Shown here piece by piece: positions 20,134 to 30,037 of a stretch of 52,497 nucleotides of DNA. The position numbers were made by a program, and so were the translations under genes. The first letter of the stretch is position 1, and each line of letters starts with the position of its first letter. A model generated the notes under the pieces. The model was not told where the DNA came from. It was given only the letters and a program-made list of their open reading frames with translations, and made no database searches. Origin of the DNA: Vitrella brassicaformis (taxonomy: Eukaryota; Sar; Vitrellaceae). Location of the stretch: the NCBI GenBank assembly GCA_001179505.1, contig CDMY01000505.1:10586-63082 (forward strand). Reading direction: 5' to 3'.

Positions 20134-23100
20134 ATGAGCAGCGGCAGCAGCGGTGATGCCCCGGCTCCGTCGGACGAGAGCAGTCCCGCCACATCCGCAG
20201 ACGCACCAACCACAAACATCAATCAGGCCAGCCAGGGAGGAGTGGGAGATGGACAACAACACACCCAATCAGCACCCGATGGCCATCACGGTGCGGCTGC
20301 TGCATCGATTGCTTCATCGTCGGCCCCTCACCATGGCGATATGGGTGGCGAGACCTCACCGCCTGGCACATACACACCTCCACCGGCCGACTTCACATCT
20401 GGAGGGCCTGGCCCCGCCGCATCTTTGGCTCCTTCGCACATGGGTGACGTGGGAGGGCCCTCAGCATCGGTCGAGCCGCCTGACATGACGGACCACGACA
20501 CGCCAGCCGCAGCACCCGCACCGGGACCGACCGGTGACGAGCCTCATGTGGCCCCAGCTGCGGCCGCCGCAGCAGGGGGTGCGTTTCATACGTCGTTTGA
20601 TATGGGAATGGGTGTGGCGAGCCACTCTACTGGAGACGGGGGGCACTCGACGGGTCATGTGGGTGGTCACGGTGTGCATGGGATGGGTGGCGGCGGCAAC
20701 ACGAGGGACGGGGAGGGCGGGACGGGCAGTGGAGACGCCAGGAGGCTGCTGAGGATCAACCTCTCCAGCTGTAAGCCATCCATGCACCAAACAAACAACA
20801 CGAACTCTCTGAGTGTGTGTCCTGTGTGCAGCTGTTGGGTCGTCCGGTGCCCCCGAATGGTCTGGTGGTGCGTCGCCTCCCCCTCTCACGTCTGGCACTG
20901 GCGGCGGCGACCACTCCGGCAGACAGCCGTCATCGCTATCGGGCCACACATCGGCGCTTCAGCTCACACCGGTCGACTCCATAAACAACGGCACGCCAGA
21001 GCCACCACCAGCAGCAGCAGCGGCGGCCGCAGCTGCCCCTGCCCCTGCACCAGCCGCAGCCGCCAGTGCACCGAGTTGGGCGCTTTTGTCCGGGTCTGCT
21101 GGCGGCCTTGGTGGCGAGGAGGGCTATGACGACGATCATCCGGCGGTGCATCACACCGACACAGGCACGGACGCTGCGCCGAGCGGGCCGATGCTTCGGC
21201 TGGCGACAGGGACGGGGGACACATCATCGCCGGTGTCTCGTCAGCCTGTGAGTGGTGCCGAGGGTGAGGAGGGCGGCACCCTCACGGCTCCCAGTGGTCA
21301 GCAGGGCATCAACATGCACATGGGAGGGGCGGGGGGATCCAGCGGCACCTGGGAGGTCGTACCTCCAGTATCGTCGGCTCCCCAACAAGAGCAAGAAGAA
21401 CAGCAGCCGCCGTCCAGCAGCTCCGCCTTCCCTGCATTCGATGACGAGCAGCTCCCACAGCCGTCTGAGCCCAGCGGCGCATCGGGAGCCGCTCCCGCGT
21501 CCCTCGGGCCGCTGCCCGATTTCCGCGCGGACCCTGAGGCAGAGTTTGTGTGGGAGGACGAATACGACGAGGACATCCAAGACGGCGGCAACGAGCTCAA
21601 TCTCATGCAGCAGGAGGCAGAGGGGGAAGAGGTGCCGCCCAGGCCGACTCAGCCAATGGCGGTTGCGTCAGGGGCCGGGGAGCCGCCAGATGATGACGGC
21701 GAGCCGAATAGAGACGAGAACGGCGACATGCCGCACAACGGTCCGGAAGGTTTGCCGTCACCCGCTCCCCTGCCGCCCCAAGAGGAGAGTGCCGACTCCG
21801 ACTTCGATTTTGGCGATTTCTCTGGTGCTAAGCCGCAGGAGCCGGAAGAGAGTGGTGCGGCAGCGTCTGGGTCTGCGCGTGAGGGTGGTGGCTGGGCGGC
21901 GGGGTTTGACGAGGGAGATGACGAGTGGGGGTTCCAATCGGGGGAGGGAGGGGCAGGGGGTGAGGGTGCAACCGGTGACTGGGCCGTCACCTCTGAGGCC
22001 ACACTCATGGAGGACAGACAGATGAGACGGGTCAGCCAGCGCTACACAGATGAATGCAGTGATTGATACGATGGATGCTGATAGTGACAATAAATGTGAT
22101 GTGTTGTCCCTTTCGGTCTGACAGGATGAGAGCGATCGCATCCAGAAGGCCCTCGACACGATTCAGAAGACAGTGTCTGAAGGCATTGACGGCCTCTACA
22201 CCACCATGTGTGAGCATTTCGGCGGCTGCGACCTCCGCAATGTCACGCTGGACGACGATGCCGCCCACGAGCCGGCGACACTGCAGCAGGCCGTCAGCAT
22301 CCCTCAAGCCGTATCCGACTTCATCCGGACCGGTGTGCTGCCGGCTGACGCGGCCGGCCTGCTGGTGCCTCTGCCGGTGCCAATCCAAGGCGCCGATGCC
22401 CAGCAGAGCGTCGCTGATGTGCCGATCCACATGGACAAGTGAGTGGGGCAACAAAGGGAATGAAGGCGGTGCGGTGGATGAGAGTGACAGTGCCTTCGGT
22501 TGTCGTTTGTCAGGTTTGATTGGTCGAGCAGCCGCGTGCGTCAGCGGTATTACGAGGGGCTGTGTTCGTGCCTTCAGACGCCCCCTGACGTCCCCATCAG
22601 CGCTGCCTTCGCACAGGAAGCGACGCAAGAGAAGGTCAGCTAGGCACCTACAAAAAGCAACATCTCTTGCTCTCAAAAATAACTCTCTTCCCTGCATGTG
22701 TCTCCCCTCCCTCCCTCCCTCAGCCGGTGTTGCGTCCAAGCGACAGTGTGTTGAGTGGCAGCTCCACCATACCCATAGGCCTCCCACAAACAGCGACCCA
22801 GCAGCCATCTCCCGATCAGGCCGGTCAGGTGTATCTGTACCAGCCCCCCATCCATCTGGACTTCCACCCCCCTGACGGCCAGCCGCCCCCGAGGCTCACA
22901 GGTCGTGTGGGCGCCGGGGTGGCTGCCAGGAGGGGCACGCCCCTGCCGCAGCCGGCACTTGGCGACGAGGCGACCGCCGGCATGCCCCATGCCTGTCGGG
23001 TTATGGGTGACGAGAGGCGGAGCAGGGCACATGGAGGGGAAGACCTCGACCAGCTTTTCAAGGTAATCTTATTTGAGGCAGGCCTCAAACATGCCCTCTT

Positions 23101-23770
23101 AAGCCGGCAGGAATGCTTGTTGGTGTGTCTGTTATTCTTTCAGCGTCCTGGTGTGGGTAGCAGGGATCACAGGGTCCCGTCGACTGGCACCGGCAGCGTC
23201 AGCGTCACTGGGCCGGTAGCAGCTGCATCGTCGGCTGCAGCTGCCGTAGTGCCCGACGTATCTGGCGTGACCGATGACGTGCTGGAGCATGCACTCTCAC
23301 AACTAGGCCTACAGGTAACAAGACAGACCCAGGCAGGGAGCAGTGCAGTGGGCATGGCACATCTATGGGATGGCTTGATCCTCATACCTCGTTTCTGTCT
23401 ATCGTCTTTATAGGGCTCGGCTCGTTCATCCCAGTCGGAGGCAGCAGGAGAGCGGCCCAGTGACACCCTCCCAGTGGTGCAGGCGCAGTCAGCGGCATCG
23501 GGCGAGGGTGCGGGTGCGGGCGGCCAGCCCAGTCCGGCCCCATCGCCACTCAGCTGGCCCTTCCTGCAGCCCTCATTCGGCCTGCGGGCGTCGGGGGGGT
23601 CGTCGGTGACACCGTCGCCCCGCGTGCAGCGCTTTGTGGACGCGTTGCCGGATTTGTCACACCTGCTATCGTCATCTGTGGTGATCCCGGCGCGCAAGAG
23701 CGACGACTCACAGCAGGATGGTGGTGGCGGCGGGGGATTGCAGCAGCCGCCGCCCACCATCACCATGTGA
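20134..23770 (+). CDS. Acidic low-complexity protein with an FGDF adaptor-ear motif, possibly aftiphilin-like
   Basis: Seven exons: 20134-20770, 20832-22030, 22125-22438, 22514-22634, 22724-23062, 23144-23314 and 23414-23770, 1,045 residues. The N-terminal two thirds are Gly/Ala/Pro/Ser-rich and disordered. An acidic region has EFVWEDEYDED and SDFDFGDFSG; FGDF within acidic residues fits the gamma-adaptin/GGA ear-binding consensus. LDQLF resembles a clathrin-box. Two more conserved-looking segments lie at 22125-22438 (helical, starting DESDRIQKALD) and 22514-22634 (FDWSSSRVRQRYY). The latter recalls the short clathrin-binding segment of aftiphilin, but I cannot confirm homology. The stop TGA at 23768 lies inside a donor-like ATGTGAGT, so a further exon is possible. 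The nearest ATG is 20134. Confidence 0.7.
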
Positions 23771-24092
23771 GTCGCTGCAGTTTGTCTTTTTCGTGCAGGA
23801 TTGATTCTCAGTGGCCGGACGGTTGGTTCATTTTGTGAGTTGTGTTGTGTTATGCGTGTCAATTCAAAAATCGGTGGTGACGTACGGTGTTGCTCAGGGA
23901 ACGTTGACGAAAGGCGGGTCGGTCGCTATACATGCCCAGGTACACACAGAGACGCACACACGCGGCACACTTCAAAGCAGCGACTTACTCCAAAAGCCTC
24001 AATATTTGAGATTTTTTGAAGCTCGCATTCGCTCCAACGGTTCCCCGTCTCCCTCCCCCCTCCTTCTCTTTTTTTGCCTCTTCCCGTGGCGA
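23771..24092. other. Intergenic, promoter of the ankyrin gene
   Basis: 322 bases between two plus-strand genes. The frame of the ankyrin gene is open upstream of its ATG, but no other ATG occurs in it, and a pyrimidine-rich stretch (about 24045-24083) directly precedes the chosen start. Confidence 0.5.
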
Positions 24093-25799
24093 ATGTGTCG
24101 CCATCTTTCGGAAACTGTGTTTCTTGTCGTCATCAGCCTGCAGCTGGTGGTGCAGCCGTGTCTATCAGCCCTTTCGGCTCGGCACGAGGATGGCAAGCAG
24201 CAGGGCCCTCTCTACCGTGATATTCAGGACGAGTTTCCGCTGGATGAGGAGATTCAAGAGAGCCGCACGTTCCCCTTTCTCGTCAACGTCTCCGTCTACA
24301 TGGCTCCGACGAGTGTGTACTGGGAGGACATTTGCAAGAAGCAGATGGGCATCATTCCGTCTGACATGATGATGATGAGCGACTTGGACTGGCTGTCGTG
24401 CGCAGTGGTGCTCCAGCGTCGCGATATGGTGCACTCCATACTCAACGATGACCATGACGGCGGATATGCGTGGGATCCAAACGAGATACAGGTCAGGCAG
24501 GCAGTCACTGGGCGGTGCATCCACACGCCCACACGCACCCTGGTTGATTTGGGTCACTCATGCCGTTTTGTCTTTCTGTCGTCGGCATCTATCGTGTGGC
24601 TGTCGTGTTGGGTGCAGGGCATGACCGATGGCATCACCGCCCTCCACTTGGTCGCATCGCGAGGCGACATTGACATTGCGAGTGTGTTGATAGAGTACAA
24701 GGCTGACGTCAACGTCATGTCCGACGACAAGTTATCCCCCTTGTGCATCGCTATCATGTTCAACGACGGTGACATGGTGACGACGCTCTTGCGTGGAGGA
24801 GCTGACGCCCAACTCGCTTGTCTGAATCGCGACGACGTCAAGCGGAAGGCTAAGATCCCTGACGATTACTATGACGAGGCCAATGAGCACCTCTACATGA
24901 TTCAGCCTCTCTTACTTGCGGCCAAGTACGGCAAGGACAAGGCAGTGGGTGCACTCCTGCAGCACGGAGTCAACAGGGACGCGACGGACACGCGTGGCTT
25001 CACGGGCCTGCACTACTCGGCTCTGCAGCATGACTTCTTCCGCACTCGCCTACTCAGCACGCGTCGCCAGTATGGCAAGGTGGCCTCTCTGCTTCTCAAT
25101 GACGGCTTTCGCATGCTGGATGCCACGCAGCAGAATGGATGGACCGCCTTTGACTTTGCCTGCCGTGGGGCTCTGTTTCCGGCCGCCAAGCTCATGATCG
25201 ATGGTGGCGTGTCAGGCGGCTTCTATGCTCCCCTCTTGAAGCAACCCATCAACACCTTTAAGCGGTCCCTCCTCGGCCTGGGCCTTGTCAAGCTGCTGGA
25301 GACCACTGAGCACGGCCAGATGGCGCGCAAGCTGCCCGCTTCTCTGGGTGAGGATATTCGGCGTGCGATCATTGCTAGGGGCGCCGACGCCTTCGTCTCC
25401 GTTCTCGGGCTCAACGTGATCACGCCTCCTTCTCAAGGTTCTCCAGGGATGCCTCTGGTAGTTAAGCTTGACATCAAGCTGGCGGACGTTTCCCTTACGG
25501 AGGAAGAGGTGATGCTCTTCGCGCACAAGCCTCACCAGTACGTGGTGGTTGGTGGAGTATTCATCTCAGACGTGGAAGCCACGGCCTTGAAACGCCTCGA
25601 CAACCTGAGTGTCAAGCCTGGCGATGGAGATGGGGATGAGGGAGACGAGCAGGCCATCGAGTGGGGAGACGACGAGGAGGAGCCGGAGCCGCTGGGCAGT
25701 TTTTATATGGGTCTTTTGCATGGCGACCCCATGGGCATCACTGTGGCCGTCATTGCTGGCGCCCTGGTCCTCATGGGCGTGTCATTCTTCTTCATGTGA
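24093..25799 (+). CDS. Ankyrin-repeat protein with signal peptide and C-terminal membrane anchor
   Basis: Two exons, 24093-24491 and 24618-25799, give 526 residues. The N-terminus (MCRHLSETVFLVVISLQLVV) is a good signal peptide. Ankyrin repeats follow, with the hallmark DGITALHLVASRG plus later copies (SPLCIAIMFNDGDMV, QPLLLAAKYGKDKAV, FTGLHYSALQH, WTAFDFACRG). A beta-rich segment and an acidic linker (GDGDGDEGDEQ) come next, then one hydrophobic helix of about 20 residues (ITVAVIAGALVLMGVSFFF) that ends at the stop. Such a layout puts the repeats in the ER lumen or outside the cell, or makes the C-terminal helix a tail anchor if the N-terminal stretch is not cleaved. The 126-base intron is a multiple of three with no in-frame stop. 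No catalytic domain is seen. Partner and role are unknown. Confidence 0.85.
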   Translation: MCRHLSETVFLVVISLQLVVQPCLSALSARHEDGKQQGPLYRDIQDEFPLDEEIQESRTFPFLVNVSVYMAPTSVYWEDICKKQMGIIPSDMMMMSDLDWLSCAVVLQRRDMVHSILNDDHDGGYAWDPNEIQVRQAVTGRCIHTPTRTLVDLGHSCRFVFLSSASIVWLSCWVQGMTDGITALHLVASRGDIDIASVLIEYKADVNVMSDDKLSPLCIAIMFNDGDMVTTLLRGGADAQLACLNRDDVKRKAKIPDDYYDEANEHLYMIQPLLLAAKYGKDKAVGALLQHGVNRDATDTRGFTGLHYSALQHDFFRTRLLSTRRQYGKVASLLLNDGFRMLDATQQNGWTAFDFACRGALFPAAKLMIDGGVSGGFYAPLLKQPINTFKRSLLGLGLVKLLETTEHGQMARKLPASLGEDIRRAIIARGADAFVSVLGLNVITPPSQGSPGMPLVVKLDIKLADVSLTEEEVMLFAHKPHQYVVVGGVFISDVEATALKRLDNLSVKPGDGDGDEGDEQAIEWGDDEEEPEPLGSFYMGLLHGDPMGITVAVIAGALVLMGVSFFFM

Positions 25800-27628
25800 T
25801 TGCTGTCTGTCGGGCAGGGCGACACAACTTTCCACTAATTAGTGGTGCACAGGTGGGTGGTGTTTTTCTGTCGGATGCGAAAGGAGGGAAAACTGACTTT
25901 TGTAGGTCGCAGGTGTGCTAGTGGTTGGTGAGTCCAGGCAGGTGTAGGTCGTGGGGTGTGTGTGGGTGTGTGTGTTGGTGTTGGAGTAGGTAGAGTAGAT
26001 AGAGGGTGGTGTGTGTGTTTATGTGATTCATTCATTCATTCCTTCATCACATCTGTATGCCAGTCAGGTGTTATCTGTGTCCGTACTTACCTACCGCATG
26101 TGTCGTGTCGTGTCGTGTAGATGTGTGTGTGGACGTGGATGTGTGTGGACGTATCTGCGTTGCCCCGCTGTCTTGGTACGCACAGGTGGCCGGCCATATG
26201 CATCTCTGTCCCTACTGATTGCATGTCGATATTTTATATCGTGTGGGTTACGCTGTGAAGAAAAGGTTCGCTGCCTTTGTGTGGTGTGAAGTCACATGTG
26301 GACCCACGATAATGCATGCATCATGCATTCGTGTCTGTCTCGGCGTCAAGTGAAGGTGCGCATAGATTCGCAAACACCAACCGCAAGTCACCATCGCACA
26401 CAGACTTCACTTCTGCACTGCCAGTAGGTAGACACCAGGTAGTGGCGACAGAATTCATGCGCAGCTCGCAGCGGTGCGTATCAGTGCACCACAGACATGT
26501 GTCAGCCAATTTTGGGCAGTCCACCCATCCCATGTACCGCACCCCCATCAGTCCAGTCCCCATTGTGTGTGTGTCGATGGCCTCTTAATTAAAACATCAT
26601 ACACACAGACACGCGATGCAGTGATTGTCGGTCGATACATTCATATACGCCTGCCTGCTTGACCAGAGGGGACAAGACGACGACACGACGCAACAGAGAA
26701 GAGCACAGCACACAGGGGAGTGAAGCCAGCCCCAAATGTCAGTCCCATGTGTATGTCCTGGACACCCATTCGCTGCACTGCGTGTCTGTCTGCGTGTGTG
26801 TGTGTGTGCACCTCTCGACACACACGTGGCACACACACACACACACACGTCCCTCTTGCCTTGCCATAGCTCCCCTCTTCCCTCTCGCCAGTCAGTCAGT
26901 CATCGCCACTGTGACGTCCGTCGGGCCACCAAGTCACCTCTGCGACTCACGCGAGCCGAGTGCCGACCGAGTGAGTAGCCGAGGAGGGAGGGAGGGCGGG
27001 CGGGCGGGCGCTGTCAGTGTGCTGTGGACGACCTGCAATAGTAAGTAGGACGCCAACAGCTCCAAGCAAGCAGTGGGCAGCCAGGGAGGGCCGTAAAGCC
27101 CAAGACCTCACTCACCACACAGACGGCGCGAGGGGGCTCGGTCGGCGACCACAGCCTCTAAGGACCCTGCCATACACACACACACAGGCAGAGCGAGAGA
27201 GGGAGAGAGAGAGACGGACTGTGTGTGTGCGCCTGTGCGTGTGTGTGTGTGTGTGTGGCGTGTCTTGTCCTCGTGGGGCACTGATACGATTAAGCTTCAC
27301 GGCATCTCATTCTATTGAGTACATGTGTCTTGACGCCGCGCATCTCACTCGTCCAGTGCGCACCCACCCACACACATAAGAAATAACGTCTCGAAACGTA
27401 CGAAGGGCCCACGAACGTCAGTCAGTCAGATCAGCCGGGTATGCCGCGCCCTTAATGTACAAAGAAATGACCACTGAGTGTGATGAAATTGTCATCGCTT
27501 AAGCACAGGCTGTCAGTCACACAGTTTGCTTGAAAACAAGCAAGGCACGCACCCTTAAGGGTCGAACGAATACGCAGGCACCGCACCGACAAACGTAGCC
27601 AGTCCCCTAAGCCTCGTTGCCCCCGCCC
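25800..27628. other. Gene-poor TG/CA-rich region of 1.8 kb
   Basis: I see no gene. The segment is rich in GTGTGT/CACACA and in CATT, GGAG and GTGTC short repeats. A perfect inverted repeat ttgcttgaaaacaagcaa lies at about 27526-27543 and a cccttaaggg palindrome shortly after. Open frames here have repeat-driven composition and no recognisable protein. Confidence 0.5.
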
Positions 27629-28711
27629 TCAGAGGGCGCTGCGGTGGGTGGGGTCACGCTGCACGCGGACATTTGTGCGTCCGGCAGCCTCAACGTCTTG
27701 TGCGGCGACTTTCAGTGTGCGCGAGAAGAACTCTGCCGATTCTTCAGCTGCACACAGACACACACACAAACACACACGAGTGTCGATGTCGCATCCATCG
27801 TGTGTAGCGTGCCTACGCGATGGCAGTGGGTGCGGCAGCTTCTGGATGAATGGATTATCCGCAGTCTTGCCCCTGCAGACGCAAGCCAGCCACACACTCA
27901 TGCAATGCAGCAGACAGACATGTCTGTCAGTCCCGACTGTGCGGCCTACGTACTGGTCGCCGAACTCCTCCTCGATGGTCTTCCTGTCGTCAGCATTTTT
28001 ATGGCCGATGAACAACACCACATCACTTGGGCCGCTAGCGCCCGGCGTCAGGGGGACCATGGAAGCCTTCAGGTCGCCGACGGTGCTGAACCTGCCCGCC
28101 GCCATGTAGTCTCTAGAATCCAAGGGGAGGAGGTCGGGGGGGTCGCTGTCATCGTAACGCGACACGAAGTAGCGAATGGTTGGCCCGGGGGGACAAGTGG
28201 TCCACTTTGATGGGCGCTGTGTGGGCGGGCAGACCTCCTCTGACACTGCATGATGGACACACACACACACACGAGTGTCGATGTCGCATCCATCGTGTGT
28301 AGCGTGCCTACGCGATGGCAGTGGGCGCAGCAGCTTCAAGATGAATGGGTCATCCTCACTCTTGCCCCTGCACACCACACGCAAGCCAGCCACACACTCA
28401 TGCAATGCAGCAGACAGACATGTCTGTCAGTCCCGACTGTGCGGCCTACGTACTGGTCGCCGAACTCCTCCTCGATGGTCTTCCTGTCGTCAGCATTTTC
28501 ATGGCCGATGAACAACACCACATCACTTGGGCCGCTGGCGCCCGGCGTCCATGGAAGCCTTCAGGTCGCGGACGGTGCTGAATCTGCCCGCCGCGATATG
28601 GTCAGTAAAATCCAAGGGCAGGAGGTGGTAAGAAGTGGCATCGTAACGTGGCAAGAAGAAGCGAATGGTTGGCCCGGGGGGATGGGTGATCCACTTTGAT
28701 GGGCACGTCAT
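27629..28711 (-). CDS. Hypothetical protein with tandemly duplicated exon pair, first copy frameshifted
   Basis: I do not recognise the family. Each repeat unit has exon a (about 90 codons, containing PSKW, LLPLD, AAGRFSTV, DLKASM and ADDRKTIEEEFGDQY) and exon b (16 codons, containing DDPFILKLL or ADNPFIQKL). Copy 2 is intact: exon a 27950-28245, exon b 27817-27865, then a final exon 27629-27747 ending in TGA. Phases fit throughout (0, 1, 1). Copy 1 has exon a 28450-28711 (ATG at 28711; an in-frame ATG also at 28951) and exon b 28312-28360. Copy 1 lacks eight bases near 28549 and so runs into a stop at 28523. With those bases its length would be in phase. The gene may therefore be a recent pseudogene, a variant allele or an assembly error. 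A ubiquitin-like fold for exon a is a weak impression only. Confidence 0.6.
27766..28213. repeat. Tandem segmental duplication, copy 2
   Basis: About 450 bases highly similar to 28262-28703, offset by roughly 495 bases. It includes exon a, exon b and the introns beside them. Confidence 0.85.
28262..28703. repeat. Tandem segmental duplication, copy 1 (8-bp deletion)
   Basis: Direct repeat of 27766-28213. Where the other copy reads cccggcgtcagggggaccat at 28041-28060, this copy reads cccggcgtccat at 28541-28552, eight bases fewer. Confidence 0.85.
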
Positions 28712-28756
28712 CTTGCTCCTTTGCTGTGCACCCACGAGGTTTGTTGAACAGATCTT

Positions 28757-28785
28757 TTGCTTGACTAAGCCGCAGATCTGGCCGG
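28757..28785 (+). repeat. Dispersed 29-bp element, copy 1
   Basis: Starts TTTGCTTGACTAAGCCG and ends AGATCTGGCCG. It matches 40930-40958 at 26 of 29 positions in the same orientation. Both copies are in non-coding DNA close to a gene 5' end. Confidence 0.5.
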
Positions 28786-29053
28786 ATGCCTCTCCCCCTC
28801 TTCTCTTCCGCAGCCTTGCGAGCTCAAGTTGCTGGCCGAAAGCGATCTTTTGAGAACTGTTCGTGGAACCCGTCGGACTTTGAGGGATTGTAGCCCTCGT
28901 GACAGCATCCTTAGAGCACCCAAGGTTGGCTCCGCAGACCACCGAACCCATTCGCTTCGCTTCTGTCTGTGAGCCTGGCAAATCGAAGGTGTCTGCGGCC
29001 TTGAGAGCGTCATTGTCGACCAGTTCTACGCTCTATCAGTCAGCAGAGCCACC

Positions 29054-30002
29054 ATGGCTCGTGGGAAGGGCGGGTCAGCGTCGGGATGGGAGGATCCAGC
29101 GCACCAGATCGGATGGATAGCAGCCACCAAGCCGCAACGGAACTGCAGAAAGCCACCCGCACAGCAGCAGCACAACGACCGAGTGCAGGTTGACGAGAGG
29201 CTACAGCGGCGCGGGCGGGGCTTGGCTCGAGGGGGACGACAGGAGCGTCGCAGCCCGTCACGCAGGCGACCCCGCTCCCCTCCCAAAGGCGACGCACCTC
29301 CTCGGCAGAAGAACAAGGCACCACCAAGGGAGCCCAGACGAGATGCACCAGCAGCTGCCGCTCCGGCCCCGGCAGTACCAGTGGCAGCAGCGCAGGGGCA
29401 GGCTGCTCAAGGGACGGCAGGCAGCCCGTCAGCCGAGGCCGTATCGTGTCAGCAGGATGAGATGAAGGGATTCATGAAGGCCTTCGACGAGTCGGGTGTC
29501 GTGGTCCCGCCGCTGGCCGAGGCGGGCGACGGGCATGGTGAGGTCAAGGCCCATGTGGTCGTGGTTGGGGCGGGGGTGGCGGGGCTCGCAGCTGCGGCCA
29601 CGCTCAAGAAGCGAGGCTACAACGTGACCATCCTGGAGGCGCGTGACAGGTGGGTCAGAAACAGAGAGAGGGGAGGGGAGGCAGATGCGTGCACAGACGT
29701 GTTTTGTCAAATGGGCGCTGTTGTGTGTGATGTGGATGGATGGGTCAGGGTTGGCGGCAGGATACAGACGCAGAGATTCTCGAGGAAACGGGGCCTGCCA
29801 GAGACCAACGTGAGACCTGCACACACACACCTATAGATTGGCACGTGCTGCACCGACATGATGCGTGTGTGTGTGTGCCGTCCATGCAGTACGACGTCGC
29901 CGCCAATTGGATGCACATAGCCCCGGGCGACCCGCACTACCCCTGGGATATCGCCGCTGCGCTGGGCGTGGAGACATCCGCTGTGCCAGGTACCCGCCGC
30001 AC

Positions 30003-30037
<35 letters not shown>

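Noticed and set aside
27526-27561. Inverted repeat ttgcttgaaaacaagcaa and the cccttaaggg palindrome as a possible transposon end or ncRNA
   Set aside because: Too short, with no paired terminal repeat or target-site duplication found nearby; probably 3' untranslated DNA.
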